A program made the translations under genes and the position numbers. Shown here piece after piece: positions 17,673-25,424 of a stretch of DNA of 64,000 nucleotides (position 1 is the stretch's first letter; each line of letters opens with the position of its first letter). Below the pieces are notes generated by a model, which made no database searches, was not told the DNA's origin, and saw only the letters and a program-made list of their open reading frames with translations. Source of the stretch: Lysobacter enzymogenes (GTDB taxonomy: Bacteria; Pseudomonadota; Gammaproteobacteria; Xanthomonadales; Xanthomonadaceae); the NCBI RefSeq assembly GCF_900106525.1, contig NZ_FNOG01000004.1, forward strand, positions 351,464 through 415,463, given 5' to 3'.

Positions 17673-19523
17673 ATGAATACGACTCCCGCCCGCTCCGCGC
17701 GCCCGTCGCCGTTGTTCCGGCTGTGGCTGCTGCTCTGCCTGTTGCTGTCGGGCGGGGTTCCGGCCGCCGCGGCGCAGAGCCTGCTCGACCTCGACCGGCA
17801 CAGCGCCGAGGTCGCACTGGCCCCGTTCACCGGCTACTACCACGACCCCGGCGGCCGCCTCGACTTGCCCGGCGCCGAACGCGCACGGGTCGAAGGGCGC
17901 TTTCGCCTGCTGCCGGGCGGCAACAGCTCGTTCGGCTTCCAGCGCGGCGCCTACTGGTTCCACTTCGCCGCGCGCAACGCCGACGCCGACACGCCGCGCT
18001 GGCTGCTGGTGCAGGGCTTCGCCCTGAGCGACCGCATCGACGTCTACACCCACAGCGACGACGGCGGCGTCCGCCACCAGCGCGGCGGCGACAACCTGCC
18101 GTTCGACTCGCGCGCGATCCGCTACCGCCATCCGAACTTCTGGATCGACCTGCCGGTCGGCCAGCGCGTGGACGTGTACGTGCGAGTGCAGAGCCAAAGC
18201 TCGATGCAGGTGCCGCTGACCCTGTACACGCCCAGCGCCTTCACCGAACAATCGCGCGACGCGCAACTGGGCATCGGCATCTACTACGGCATCCTGCTGG
18301 CGCTGTTCTTCTACAACCTGGTGCTGTGGCTGAGCCTGCGCGATTCGAGCTACTTCTGGTATCTGTTCCACATCTGCGCGTTCGGCCTGGTGCTGCTGAC
18401 CTTGAACGGCCTGGGGTTCGAATACCTATGGCCGGACTCGCCGTGGCTGGCCGACCACTCGGTGCCGCTGTCGATCTGCCTGGCCCAGGTCGGCATGCAG
18501 CAATTCGCGCGCGAATTCCTCGGCCTGTCGCAACGCTGGCGCTTGGGCGACTACGTCGGCCGGGGCATGATCGCCTTCTTCGTGCTGCTGGGGCTGATCG
18601 CGACCCAGGCGCCTTATCGCATCGTCACCCCGATCGCCTCGGCCGCGGTGTTCGTCAGCATCGGCTGGATCGCGGTGGCGAGCGTGGCGGCGCTGCGCCG
18701 CGGCTACAAGCCGGCGCGGCTGTTCCTGCTGGCGTGGTCGGCGTTCCTGCTCGGCACCGGCATGTTCGCGGCGATCGCCTTCGACCTGCTGCCGAAGGTG
18801 TTCATCACCGAATACGGCGTGCAGATCGGCTCGGCCCTGGAAATGCTGCTGTTGTCGGTGGCGCTGGGCTACCGCTACGCCTCGCTGCGCAACGAGAACG
18901 AACGGATCGTGCGCGAGGCCAAGGAACAGCTCGAACAGAAAGTCGAGCAGCGCACCGGCGAGCTGCGCACCGCGCTGGCGCAGTTGGAAAAAGCCCACGA
19001 CCGCCTGCGCGAAACCGCCCAGCGCGACGGCCTGACCGGGCTGCACAACCGCAGCCATTTCCGCGAGGCGTTCGAATCCTTGCTGCACCGCGCGCGCCGG
19101 CAGCGGCGGCCGCTGGCGCTGATGATGATCGACCTGGACCACTTCAAGCAGATCAACGACCACCACGGCCACCTGGTCGGCGACGAATGCCTGCGCTGGG
19201 CGGCCGGGCTGATTTCGCAGACGCTGGCGCCGCACCACGCGCTGCTGGCGCGCTTCGGCGGCGAGGAGTTCGTCGCCGTGCTGCCCGATCACGACCTGGA
19301 AGCGGGCTCGCGCGTGGCCGAAACCCTGCGCTTGCGCCTGCGCGCCCAACCCTGCCCCAGCCGCAGCCACGACATCCCGGTCACCGCCAGCATCGGCGTG
19401 CACGAGATCGCGCCGGATTCGGACCTCGGCGTCGAAGCGGCGCTGCAATTCGCCGACCAGGCGCTGTACCTGGCCAAGGCCGGCGGGCGCGATTGCGTGC
19501 GGATGTGGGGCGCGGCGGCCTAA
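17673..19523 (+). CDS. Diguanylate cyclase with 7TMR-DISM sensor region
   Basis: A 616-residue inner-membrane sensor enzyme that would make c-di-GMP. Order of parts: signal peptide (1-35), periplasmic 7TMR-DISMED2-like beta domain (about 40-180), seven hydrophobic helices (about 190-395), a charged coiled coil (about 400-445), and a GGDEF domain (about 450-605). The active-site motif is GGEEF at about residue 527, with DGLTGLHNRSHF and MIDLDHFKQINDHHGH upstream, so it should be active. The usual RxxD inhibitory site just before the motif is absent (HALL is found). The start is preceded by aaggaag. It is divergent from the his operon. Confidence 0.92.
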   Translation: MNTTPARSARPSPLFRLWLLLCLLLSGGVPAAAAQSLLDLDRHSAEVALAPFTGYYHDPGGRLDLPGAERARVEGRFRLLPGGNSSFGFQRGAYWFHFAARNADADTPRWLLVQGFALSDRIDVYTHSDDGGVRHQRGGDNLPFDSRAIRYRHPNFWIDLPVGQRVDVYVRVQSQSSMQVPLTLYTPSAFTEQSRDAQLGIGIYYGILLALFFYNLVLWLSLRDSSYFWYLFHICAFGLVLLTLNGLGFEYLWPDSPWLADHSVPLSICLAQVGMQQFAREFLGLSQRWRLGDYVGRGMIAFFVLLGLIATQAPYRIVTPIASAAVFVSIGWIAVASVAALRRGYKPARLFLLAWSAFLLGTGMFAAIAFDLLPKVFITEYGVQIGSALEMLLLSVALGYRYASLRNENERIVREAKEQLEQKVEQRTGELRTALAQLEKAHDRLRETAQRDGLTGLHNRSHFREAFESLLHRARRQRRPLALMMIDLDHFKQINDHHGHLVGDECLRWAAGLISQTLAPHHALLARFGGEEFVAVLPDHDLEAGSRVAETLRLRLRAQPCPSRSHDIPVTASIGVHEIAPDSDLGVEAALQFADQALYLAKAGGRDCVRMWGAAA

Positions 19524-19539
19524 ACGCGCCGCATTCGGC

Positions 19540-20088
19540 TCACGCCGGCGGCGCGTACATCACATCCGAGCGCAGCGCGTACTTCACGCCCTGCTCCACC
19601 GCCGAGCCTTCGTGCCAGGTGTCGTGCACGAACAGCAACGCGTCGCCGACGCGCGGCTCGACCCGGAACCCACGGAACGCGGTGTCGCCGCCGACGAAGC
19701 CGTCGTTGAGGTAGACCAGCAAGGTCAGCTTGCTCGACCGGCCGTCCTCGCTCCAGGGGCCGTCCTTGTGCATGCGGAAGCGCTGGCCCGGGCCGTATTT
19801 GTAGAAGCGCAATGCGCGCGGCAGCCCGGCGGGGATTTCGTTGTCGAGCGCCGGCAGATCGGCGGCGCGCAGGCGTTGCCACAGCGTGTCGACCCAGTGC
19901 GGCGATTCGAACACCACGCGCTTGTTGTTGCGCACGTGGGCCATCGATTTCTGGCCGCCGTCGGCGGTGCGCACGCCGGCGGGTTCGAAGCCGTGGGCTT
20001 CGGCCTGCGCGATCAAGGCCTCGCATTCGGCCGGGGTCAGCAGGCCGGCCAGGGTGAAGACGGTTGCGCTGTGATGGATGACCTGCAT
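19540..20088 (-). CDS. 2-oxoglutarate/Fe(II)-dependent oxygenase (prolyl 4-hydroxylase-like)
   Basis: A 182-residue double-stranded beta-helix dioxygenase. The iron ligands are H107 and D109 in FRMHKDG and H159 in FVHDTWHEG; K169 or R173 in VKYALRSDVMY would bind 2-oxoglutarate. N-terminal LLTPAECEALIAQAEAHGF is the typical opening helix of the P4Hc group. It probably hydroxylates a protein side chain or small molecule; the substrate is unknown. It is convergent with the diguanylate cyclase, with 16 bases between stops. Confidence 0.85.
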   Translation of the reverse strand: MQVIHHSATVFTLAGLLTPAECEALIAQAEAHGFEPAGVRTADGGQKSMAHVRNNKRVVFESPHWVDTLWQRLRAADLPALDNEIPAGLPRALRFYKYGPGQRFRMHKDGPWSEDGRSSKLTLLVYLNDGFVGGDTAFRGFRVEPRVGDALLFVHDTWHEGSAVEQGVKYALRSDVMYAPPA

Positions 20089-20226
20089 GGCGGCTGTCCG
20101 TGGCCTGGGGTGTTGTAGAACGATAGCGCCGATCGGCGGGGTACGGGCGTTGCGCCGGTCTGGACGAGGCTTGGCGGAACCGGTTGTGCGGCCGCGATCG
20201 GGTCGAGAATCGCGTCGCAGTTGTTA

Positions 20227-20506
20227 TGTCGCGGTCGCGGCTCGCGCCGCTCCTACAGTCTGGAACGAAACCGGCCGGAGCCCCTGTAGGAGCGGCGCGA
20301 GCCGCGACTGCGCTATCGCAGCGACGTCGAAACCCGCGTCGTAGTTGTATTGTCGCGGTCGCGGCTCGCGCCGCTCCTACAGTCTGAAACGAAACCGGCC
20401 GCAGACCCTGTAGGAGCGGCGCGAGCCGCGACTGCGCTATCGCAGCGACGTCGAAACCCGCGTCGCAGTTGCATTGTCGCGGTCGCGGCTTGCGCCGCTC
20501 CTACAA
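20227..20506. repeat. Tandem 124-bp units built from interspersed palindromic repeats
   Basis: The gap 20089-20566 holds no gene. From 20227 a unit of 124 bp is repeated in direct tandem (20227-20350, 20351-20474) and begins again at 20475-20506. Each full unit holds one tgtcgcggtcgcggctcgcg copy and one facing tgtaggagcggcgcgagccg copy, with near-identical spacers (gaaaccggccg and gcgctatcgcagcgacgtcg). The spacers differ at only a few positions, so the duplication is recent. Confidence 0.9.
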
Positions 20507-20532
20507 GGGGAAACGCGGCTTGCGCGGCGAAT

Positions 20533-20560
20533 GCGGCCCCTCCCAGGCGGGAGGGGCCGC
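20533..20560 (-). terminator. Hairpin just downstream of the ammonia-lyase gene
   Basis: A perfect 12-bp GC-only stem (20533-20544 with 20549-20560) around a four-base loop, directly after the lyase stop. It lacks a T-run on the minus strand, so it may be a transcript-end stabiliser rather than a classical terminator. Confidence 0.5.
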
Positions 20561-20566
20561 ACCGGA

Positions 20567-22483
20567 TCAGTCCTGCAGACCCGCGCGCACCGCCGACAGC
20601 ACGCTGCCGTCGCGCACCAGTTGCACCGCGGTCGCGACTTCGCCGTCGAGCGCGCGGTCGTGGTCGAGGAAGGCGATCGACTCGCGCAGCTTGGCGTGGG
20701 CGATGGCCACCGCGCGGCCCGGGCGGAACTCTTCGGCCGCCGACAACTCGGCGCGCAAGCCTTCGACTTCTGCCAGGAACCCGGCGTGATCGTCCGTGCC
20801 GGCGACCGGGCCGCCGGCGACCTTCGCCGCCAGGGTCGCGGCGTCGGCGCGGTCGGCCAGGTCGCGCGCGGCGTTGATCATGTCGCGGCGCAGGTCCAGC
20901 GCCTGGGCGGCGGTGTACAGCTCCAGCGCCAGCACCTTGCCCAGATCGTCGGCCATCGCCAGCACATGGCGCGCTTCGTTCGCGCCCATCGAGACGTGGT
21001 CTTCGGCGTTGGCGCTGGTCGGGATCGAATAGACCGAAGCCGGATGCGCGCGGCTGGCCAGGTCGTTGACGATGGCCGCGGCGGTGTACTGCACGATCAT
21101 GTGGCCCGACTCGGTGGCGTCTTCGTTGCCGATCAGGAAGCCCGGCAGGCCGTCGTTGGTCGCCGGGTCCACCAGCTTGTTGAGGCGGCGCTCGGAAATG
21201 CTCGCCAGCACCGGGATCGCGGCCTTGACGTAGCTCATCGCCAGCGCCAGCGGCATGCCGTGGAAATGGCCGGCGGAGATCACCTGCTGTTCGACGTGCT
21301 CGGCCTGCGCGTCGGGGAACACGATCGGGTTGTCGGTCAGCGAGTTGAGTTCGATCTCCAGCACCCGCGCAGCCTGGGCGATGGCGTCGCGCACCGCGCC
21401 GTGCACCTGCGGGATGCAGCGCAGCGAATAGCTGTCCTGCGGCTGGTGCTTCTTGCCGCCGCGGAACGGACGGAAGCGGGTGTAGAACTTCTCGCGACCG
21501 TGGCGCTGGCTGAAAGGCACCCAGTCCCAACCGATGTCGAAGCTCAGCTGCTGCGCGGCTTCGGTGTCCCAGCTCTGCGGCAGCCACGGACGGAAGCGCG
21601 GCACTAGGTGGTAGGGAATATCGGCCAGGGTCGAACCGTCGAGCAAGCTGCGCAGGTTCTCGGCCACCTTGACCTGACCCGGATGCGGACGCAGCGCATG
21701 CACTTCCGGCGCGAACGCGCCCAGGCGCCCGGCGAAGGCGTCGATGGTCATCGCCGCGGCGAGGTCGGCGGTGTCGAGCAGGTCTTCCAGCTTGCTCAGC
21801 GCCAGCACTCCGCAGGCCAGCATCTGCGCGGTGCCGTTGTTGAGTGCCAGGCCTTCCTTGTACGACAGCTTCACCGGCTCCAGACCGGCGCGCGCCAGCG
21901 CCTGCGCGCCCGGCAGGCGCTCGCCTTCGAAGAAGGCTTCGCCGCCGCCGAGCAGGACGATGGCCAGATGCGAGAGCGGCGCGAGGTCGCCGCTGGCGCC
22001 GACCGAACCCAGTTGCGGCACCACCGGCACGATCCCGGCGTTGAGCATCTGAGTCAGCGCCTGCAAGGTCTGCACGCGGATGCCGGAGTGGCCGCGCATC
22101 AGCGTGTTGATGCGGATGCACAGCATCGCGCGCACGATCTCCGGCGCGAACGGCTCGCCCACGCACACTGCGTGGGTGACGATCAGATTGCGCTGCAGCT
22201 CTTCGTGCAGGGTTTCGGGCGAGCGCTTGGCGCCCGGCAGTTGGTCGCGCAGGTGGTGGGCGCCGAGCAGGCGGTCGGCGTTGCTGCCGAAGCCGGTGGA
22301 CACGCCGTAGATGGGCTCTTCGCGGCGCACCTGTTCGGCCAGGAAATCGGCCGCGCGCGTCACGGCCGGCAGTTGCTCGGCGGATAGTTCGACCTGGGCG
22401 CCGTAAGCCACGGCGACGAGCTGGGACCGCGTCAGCGAGCGGCCGTCGAGTCGGATCTTGTTCAAAGCTGGGGTTCTCCGCAT
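20567..22483 (-). CDS. HAL/PAL-family aromatic amino-acid ammonia-lyase with insertion
   Basis: MIO-type lyase that would eliminate ammonia from histidine or a related amino acid. The 638 residues contain IYGVSTGFG (58-66), NLIVTH with the substrate-contacting His 104, GSVGASGDLAPLSH with the MIO tripeptide A163-S164-G165, and TSANAEDHVSM. It is about 130 residues longer than typical HutH: a small insertion near 78-92, a Trp/Arg-rich insertion at about 291-347, and a C-terminal extension. The position of the catalytic Glu in HutH (LVEN) is Gly 452 (LIGN). No hutU, hutI or hutG lies nearby, so a classical histidine-utilisation role is doubtful. hisS is the next gene upstream. Confidence 0.75.
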   Translation of the reverse strand: MRRTPALNKIRLDGRSLTRSQLVAVAYGAQVELSAEQLPAVTRAADFLAEQVRREEPIYGVSTGFGSNADRLLGAHHLRDQLPGAKRSPETLHEELQRNLIVTHAVCVGEPFAPEIVRAMLCIRINTLMRGHSGIRVQTLQALTQMLNAGIVPVVPQLGSVGASGDLAPLSHLAIVLLGGGEAFFEGERLPGAQALARAGLEPVKLSYKEGLALNNGTAQMLACGVLALSKLEDLLDTADLAAAMTIDAFAGRLGAFAPEVHALRPHPGQVKVAENLRSLLDGSTLADIPYHLVPRFRPWLPQSWDTEAAQQLSFDIGWDWVPFSQRHGREKFYTRFRPFRGGKKHQPQDSYSLRCIPQVHGAVRDAIAQAARVLEIELNSLTDNPIVFPDAQAEHVEQQVISAGHFHGMPLALAMSYVKAAIPVLASISERRLNKLVDPATNDGLPGFLIGNEDATESGHMIVQYTAAAIVNDLASRAHPASVYSIPTSANAEDHVSMGANEARHVLAMADDLGKVLALELYTAAQALDLRRDMINAARDLADRADAATLAAKVAGGPVAGTDDHAGFLAEVEGLRAELSAAEEFRPGRAVAIAHAKLRESIAFLDHDRALDGEVATAVQLVRDGSVLSAVRAGLQD

Positions 22484-22548
22484 CGCACCCTGGCGATCAT
22501 CTGCGCGGCGCCGGCGGATCGGCGGCGCGCATACTCGGGAGTCGGTGC

Positions 22549-22590
22549 GTCAGACAAAAGGAAACCGCGGCGGGTGAAGGCCGCGGCGTG
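22549..22590 (-). terminator. Terminator after hisS
   Basis: On the minus strand ccgcgg-N10-ccgcgg is followed by tttccttttgtct. It separates hisS from the ammonia-lyase; the remaining 22484-22760 region shows no gene. Confidence 0.55.
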
Positions 22591-22760
22591 GGTGTCGGCT
22601 CGCGCCGATGCTGCTGCCGGCGCCGGGCGATGCCGGCGCGGCGAATGACAGGATGGACGATGGCGGCGATGCGCGCGGCAACCCGCGGCACCGCGCGCGC
22701 ACGCCGCGGGCCGTGCGCGACGAACGCGCGCGCGGCCGCTGCGATGGGCGCGCCGCAAGG

Positions 22761-24149
22761 TCACTTCATGACCCGCGACTGTTCCAGTTCGACCCGCAAG
22801 GTGCGCGCGAGCTCGCTGCGCGCGACCTCGAACTGGTCCTCGCGGCGCAGGTCCTTGACCGTGGCGCTGCCCTTGGCGATTTCGTCCTCGCCCAGCACCA
22901 CCACGAAGCGGATGCCGGCGCGGTCGGCGTACTTGAACTGCTTGCCGAGCTTGGACGCTTCCATCACCACTTCGGTATTGAGCCCGGCCGCGCGCAGCTC
23001 GCTGGCCAGCGCCAGGCACTGCGGCAGGTGCGCATCGTCCATCTGGGTGATCAGCACCTGCACGCTGCTGTCGGCGGTGCTGACCAACCGAGCTTCCTGT
23101 AGTTGCCAGAACAACCGCGTCAGACCGATCGAGATGCCTACGCCCGGCAGTTTGGACTTGGTGTAGTGGCTGGCCAGGTCTTCGTAACGCCCGCCCGAGC
23201 AGATCGAACCCAACTGCGGGTAATCGTTGAGCGTGGTCTCGTAGACCGTGCCGGTGTAGTAGTCCAGGCCGCGGGCGATGGAGAAGTTCAGTGCGTAGTT
23301 GGCCTCCGGCACGCCCAGCGCGCGGATCAGCTCGAGCACTTCGCGCAGCTCGGCCACGCCCTGGCGCAGCGAGTCGTTGCCCTCGCCCAGCGCGTCCAGC
23401 TTGGCCAGCGCATCGGCGTGCGAGTTGGAACGCACCGCGACGAAATCGAGGATCCGGTCCACCGCGTCGCTGGGCAGGCCGAAATTCGCCCCGATCAGCA
23501 CATCGCGCACGTAATCGGCGCCGCGCTTGTCGAGCTTGTCGACCTCGCGCAGTACCAGCGCCTGCAGCTCGCCGTCGGCCACGCCCTGGGCTTCGAAGAA
23601 GCCGCGCAGCAGCTTGCGGTTGTTGAGCTGGATGGTGAATGCGCCGATGTCGAGCTCGGAGAACACCGCGTAGATGCAGGCCGGCAGCTCGGCGTCGTAG
23701 CGCACGCTGAGGCTGTCCTTGCCGATCACGTCGATATCGCACTGGTAGAACTCGCGGTAGCGGCCGCGCTGGTGACGCTCGCCGCGGTAGACGCGCTGCA
23801 TCTGATAGCGGCGGAACGGGAACGCCAGTTCGGCCTCGTGCTCGGCCACGTAGCGCGCCAGCGGCACGGTCAGGTCGAAGCGCAGCGCCAGTTCCGGCGT
23901 GGCGCGGCCGTCGCCTTCCTGTGCGTTGTTGGCGCGCGCGCCAGTCGACTCGACGAAATACACCTGACGCTCGGTCTCGCCGCCGGACTTGGTCAGCAAC
24001 ACCTCGGTCAGCTCCATCACCGGCGTTTCCACCGGCAGGAAGCCGAAGCGTTCGAAATTGCGGCGGATCGTGTCGAGCATGCGCTGGAACGCGATCTGGT
24101 CACGGGGCAGCAGCTCCATGACCCCGGGCGGGGTGCGAGGCTTGATCAA
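22761..24149 (-). CDS. hisS: Histidine--tRNA ligase
   Basis: Class II aminoacyl-tRNA synthetase, 462 residues from the start chosen here. Seen: class II motif 1 region [20 protein letters not shown], motif 2 [13 protein letters not shown], the histidine-specific [15 protein letters not shown], motif 3 [14 protein letters not shown], and a C-terminal anticodon-binding domain (about 365-462). I choose the TTG at 24149-24147 because it gives the family N-terminus (M)IKPRTPPG and has GGAG six bases upstream; the GTG at 24167 would add six residues and lacks a ribosome site. Confidence 0.95.
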   Translation of the reverse strand: MIKPRTPPGVMELLPRDQIAFQRMLDTIRRNFERFGFLPVETPVMELTEVLLTKSGGETERQVYFVESTGARANNAQEGDGRATPELALRFDLTVPLARYVAEHEAELAFPFRRYQMQRVYRGERHQRGRYREFYQCDIDVIGKDSLSVRYDAELPACIYAVFSELDIGAFTIQLNNRKLLRGFFEAQGVADGELQALVLREVDKLDKRGADYVRDVLIGANFGLPSDAVDRILDFVAVRSNSHADALAKLDALGEGNDSLRQGVAELREVLELIRALGVPEANYALNFSIARGLDYYTGTVYETTLNDYPQLGSICSGGRYEDLASHYTKSKLPGVGISIGLTRLFWQLQEARLVSTADSSVQVLITQMDDAHLPQCLALASELRAAGLNTEVVMEASKLGKQFKYADRAGIRFVVVLGEDEIAKGSATVKDLRREDQFEVARSELARTLRVELEQSRVMK

Positions 24150-24444
24150 GACAGACTCCGAAATCACTGCAAAAGGCGCGAAAGGGCGGGCCCGGAACGG
24201 GTGCGGCGGGCGTCCCCGAGGGGATGCGCCGCGGGCGCCGCCGGCATGCCGCTTAGTTTAGCGATTGCGCGGCCCCGGGACCGCACTCGCGCGCGCATCC
24301 CCGTCCAGCGCCGCCGGACGGCGCCCGCGCTGGAATTTGCCGGACTTTGCCGATAATGGCTGGGGCGCAGCCCCGCGCCACGCGGGTTTCCGGCCATCCG
24401 GGACGGGCGGCGCAACCGGAATGAAATTTTTCTGTCGTCCCCTA

Positions 24445-24473
24445 TTGCGCCCCCCGGTCAGCATCGCTAGAAT
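24445..24473 (+). promoter_or_regulatory. Promoter of tRNA-Pro
   Basis: TTGCGC (24445-24450) and TAGAAT (24468-24473) are separated by exactly 17 bases and end about 16 bases before the mature tRNA. The rest of the gap 24168-24444 shows no gene; it must also contain the hisS promoter, which I cannot place with confidence. Confidence 0.6.
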
Positions 24474-24489
24474 TTGCGGCTCACGAAGT

Positions 24490-24566
<77 letters not shown>

Positions 24567-24579
24567 ATCATCGTGCGAT

Positions 24580-24610
24580 AAAAGCCGGCCCAGTGCCGGC
24601 TTTTTCGTTT
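24580..24610 (+). terminator. Terminator of tRNA-Pro
   Basis: aaaagccggc pairs with gccggctttt around a short loop and runs into ttttcgttt. Confidence 0.9.
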
Positions 24611-24772
24611 GCGCGACAAACTCGCGAACGCATCGCCCACGCTGCTGCAAGCGCGACTGCGCCCCTCCCCGCCTGGATCGACGCAGTTTGCGCCCACGCC
24701 AAGAAGGGCCGCCGCCGCCTCGCCCCATCGCAGCCTGCGACTATGATGGCCCCGTCGACACGGGGGCGAGAC

Positions 24773-25285
24773 ATGAAAACAACGGCCTGCAATCGGTTCG
24801 CGCGAACCGCGGCGGTGTCGATGGCGGCTGCGATGCTGGCCGGGACGCTGTGTGCATGCAAAGTACAAGTCGGCCCCTCGCAGAAGAAGCAGGCGCAAGC
24901 CGTAAACACCGGCACCGAAGCCGAGCAGCTGCAATTGCTGCGCGCGGCCGAAGCCGTGGCGAAAGATCTCGACGCCGGCCGCTATACCGCGGCATGGGCC
25001 AAGGCTAGTCCGAGGCTGTCCAAGCAGGCGTCCCAGGAGGAGTTCGGGAACACCGCCGCGCGGATGAGGAGCGTCGCGGGCACGCCTGGAGAGCGCAAAG
25101 TCGCCGGCTTCGGGTTCGAGAACGAGATCGACGGCATCGCCGGGCGTTTCGGCACGATCGCGATCACGACCGAATTCTCCCGAATCAAGACCGGGCAGGA
25201 GAAGTTCGTCTTCGAGCACGTCGACGGCAAGTGGAAGCTGGCGGGCTACTTCGTGTCGGCGAAGGTCAAGTTCCAGTCCGATTGA
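24773..25285 (+). CDS. DUF4019-type putative lipoprotein
   Basis: A 170-residue exported protein. The N-terminus has basic residues, a hydrophobic core and a Cys-rich cleavage region (AGTLCACK), suggesting a lipoprotein with the acylated Cys at about 32. The body resembles DUF4019: LLRAAEAVAKDLDAGRYTAAW, then a beta-rich part ending FVFEHVDGKWKLAGYFV. The function of the family is unknown. The ATG at 24773 follows gggggcgag and gives a proper signal peptide; the longer frame from 24593 would bury it. The 139 bases after it show nothing. Confidence 0.75.
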   Translation: MKTTACNRFARTAAVSMAAAMLAGTLCACKVQVGPSQKKQAQAVNTGTEAEQLQLLRAAEAVAKDLDAGRYTAAWAKASPRLSKQASQEEFGNTAARMRSVAGTPGERKVAGFGFENEIDGIAGRFGTIAITTEFSRIKTGQEKFVFEHVDGKWKLAGYFVSAKVKFQSD

Positions 25286-25424
25286 GCCAGCGGCCGCCGA
25301 ATCAGCACCACGCCAGCGCGAGCGCTCGCGCGAACGTTCGCCCCACTGCGCCGTCGTCGCGCCGCGACATGGCCCGGCCGCGTTTGCGGCCACGGCGCAC
25401 CCATGCGCGGCAACGGCCGGCGCG

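Noticed and set aside
20227-20506. Regularly spaced repeats that might be a CRISPR array
   Set aside because: The spacers are nearly identical between units and the repeats are inverted pairs; no cas genes are near.
25286-25424. Possible small gene between the lipoprotein and oxidoreductase genes
   Set aside because: No frame has a start with a ribosome site or protein-like composition.
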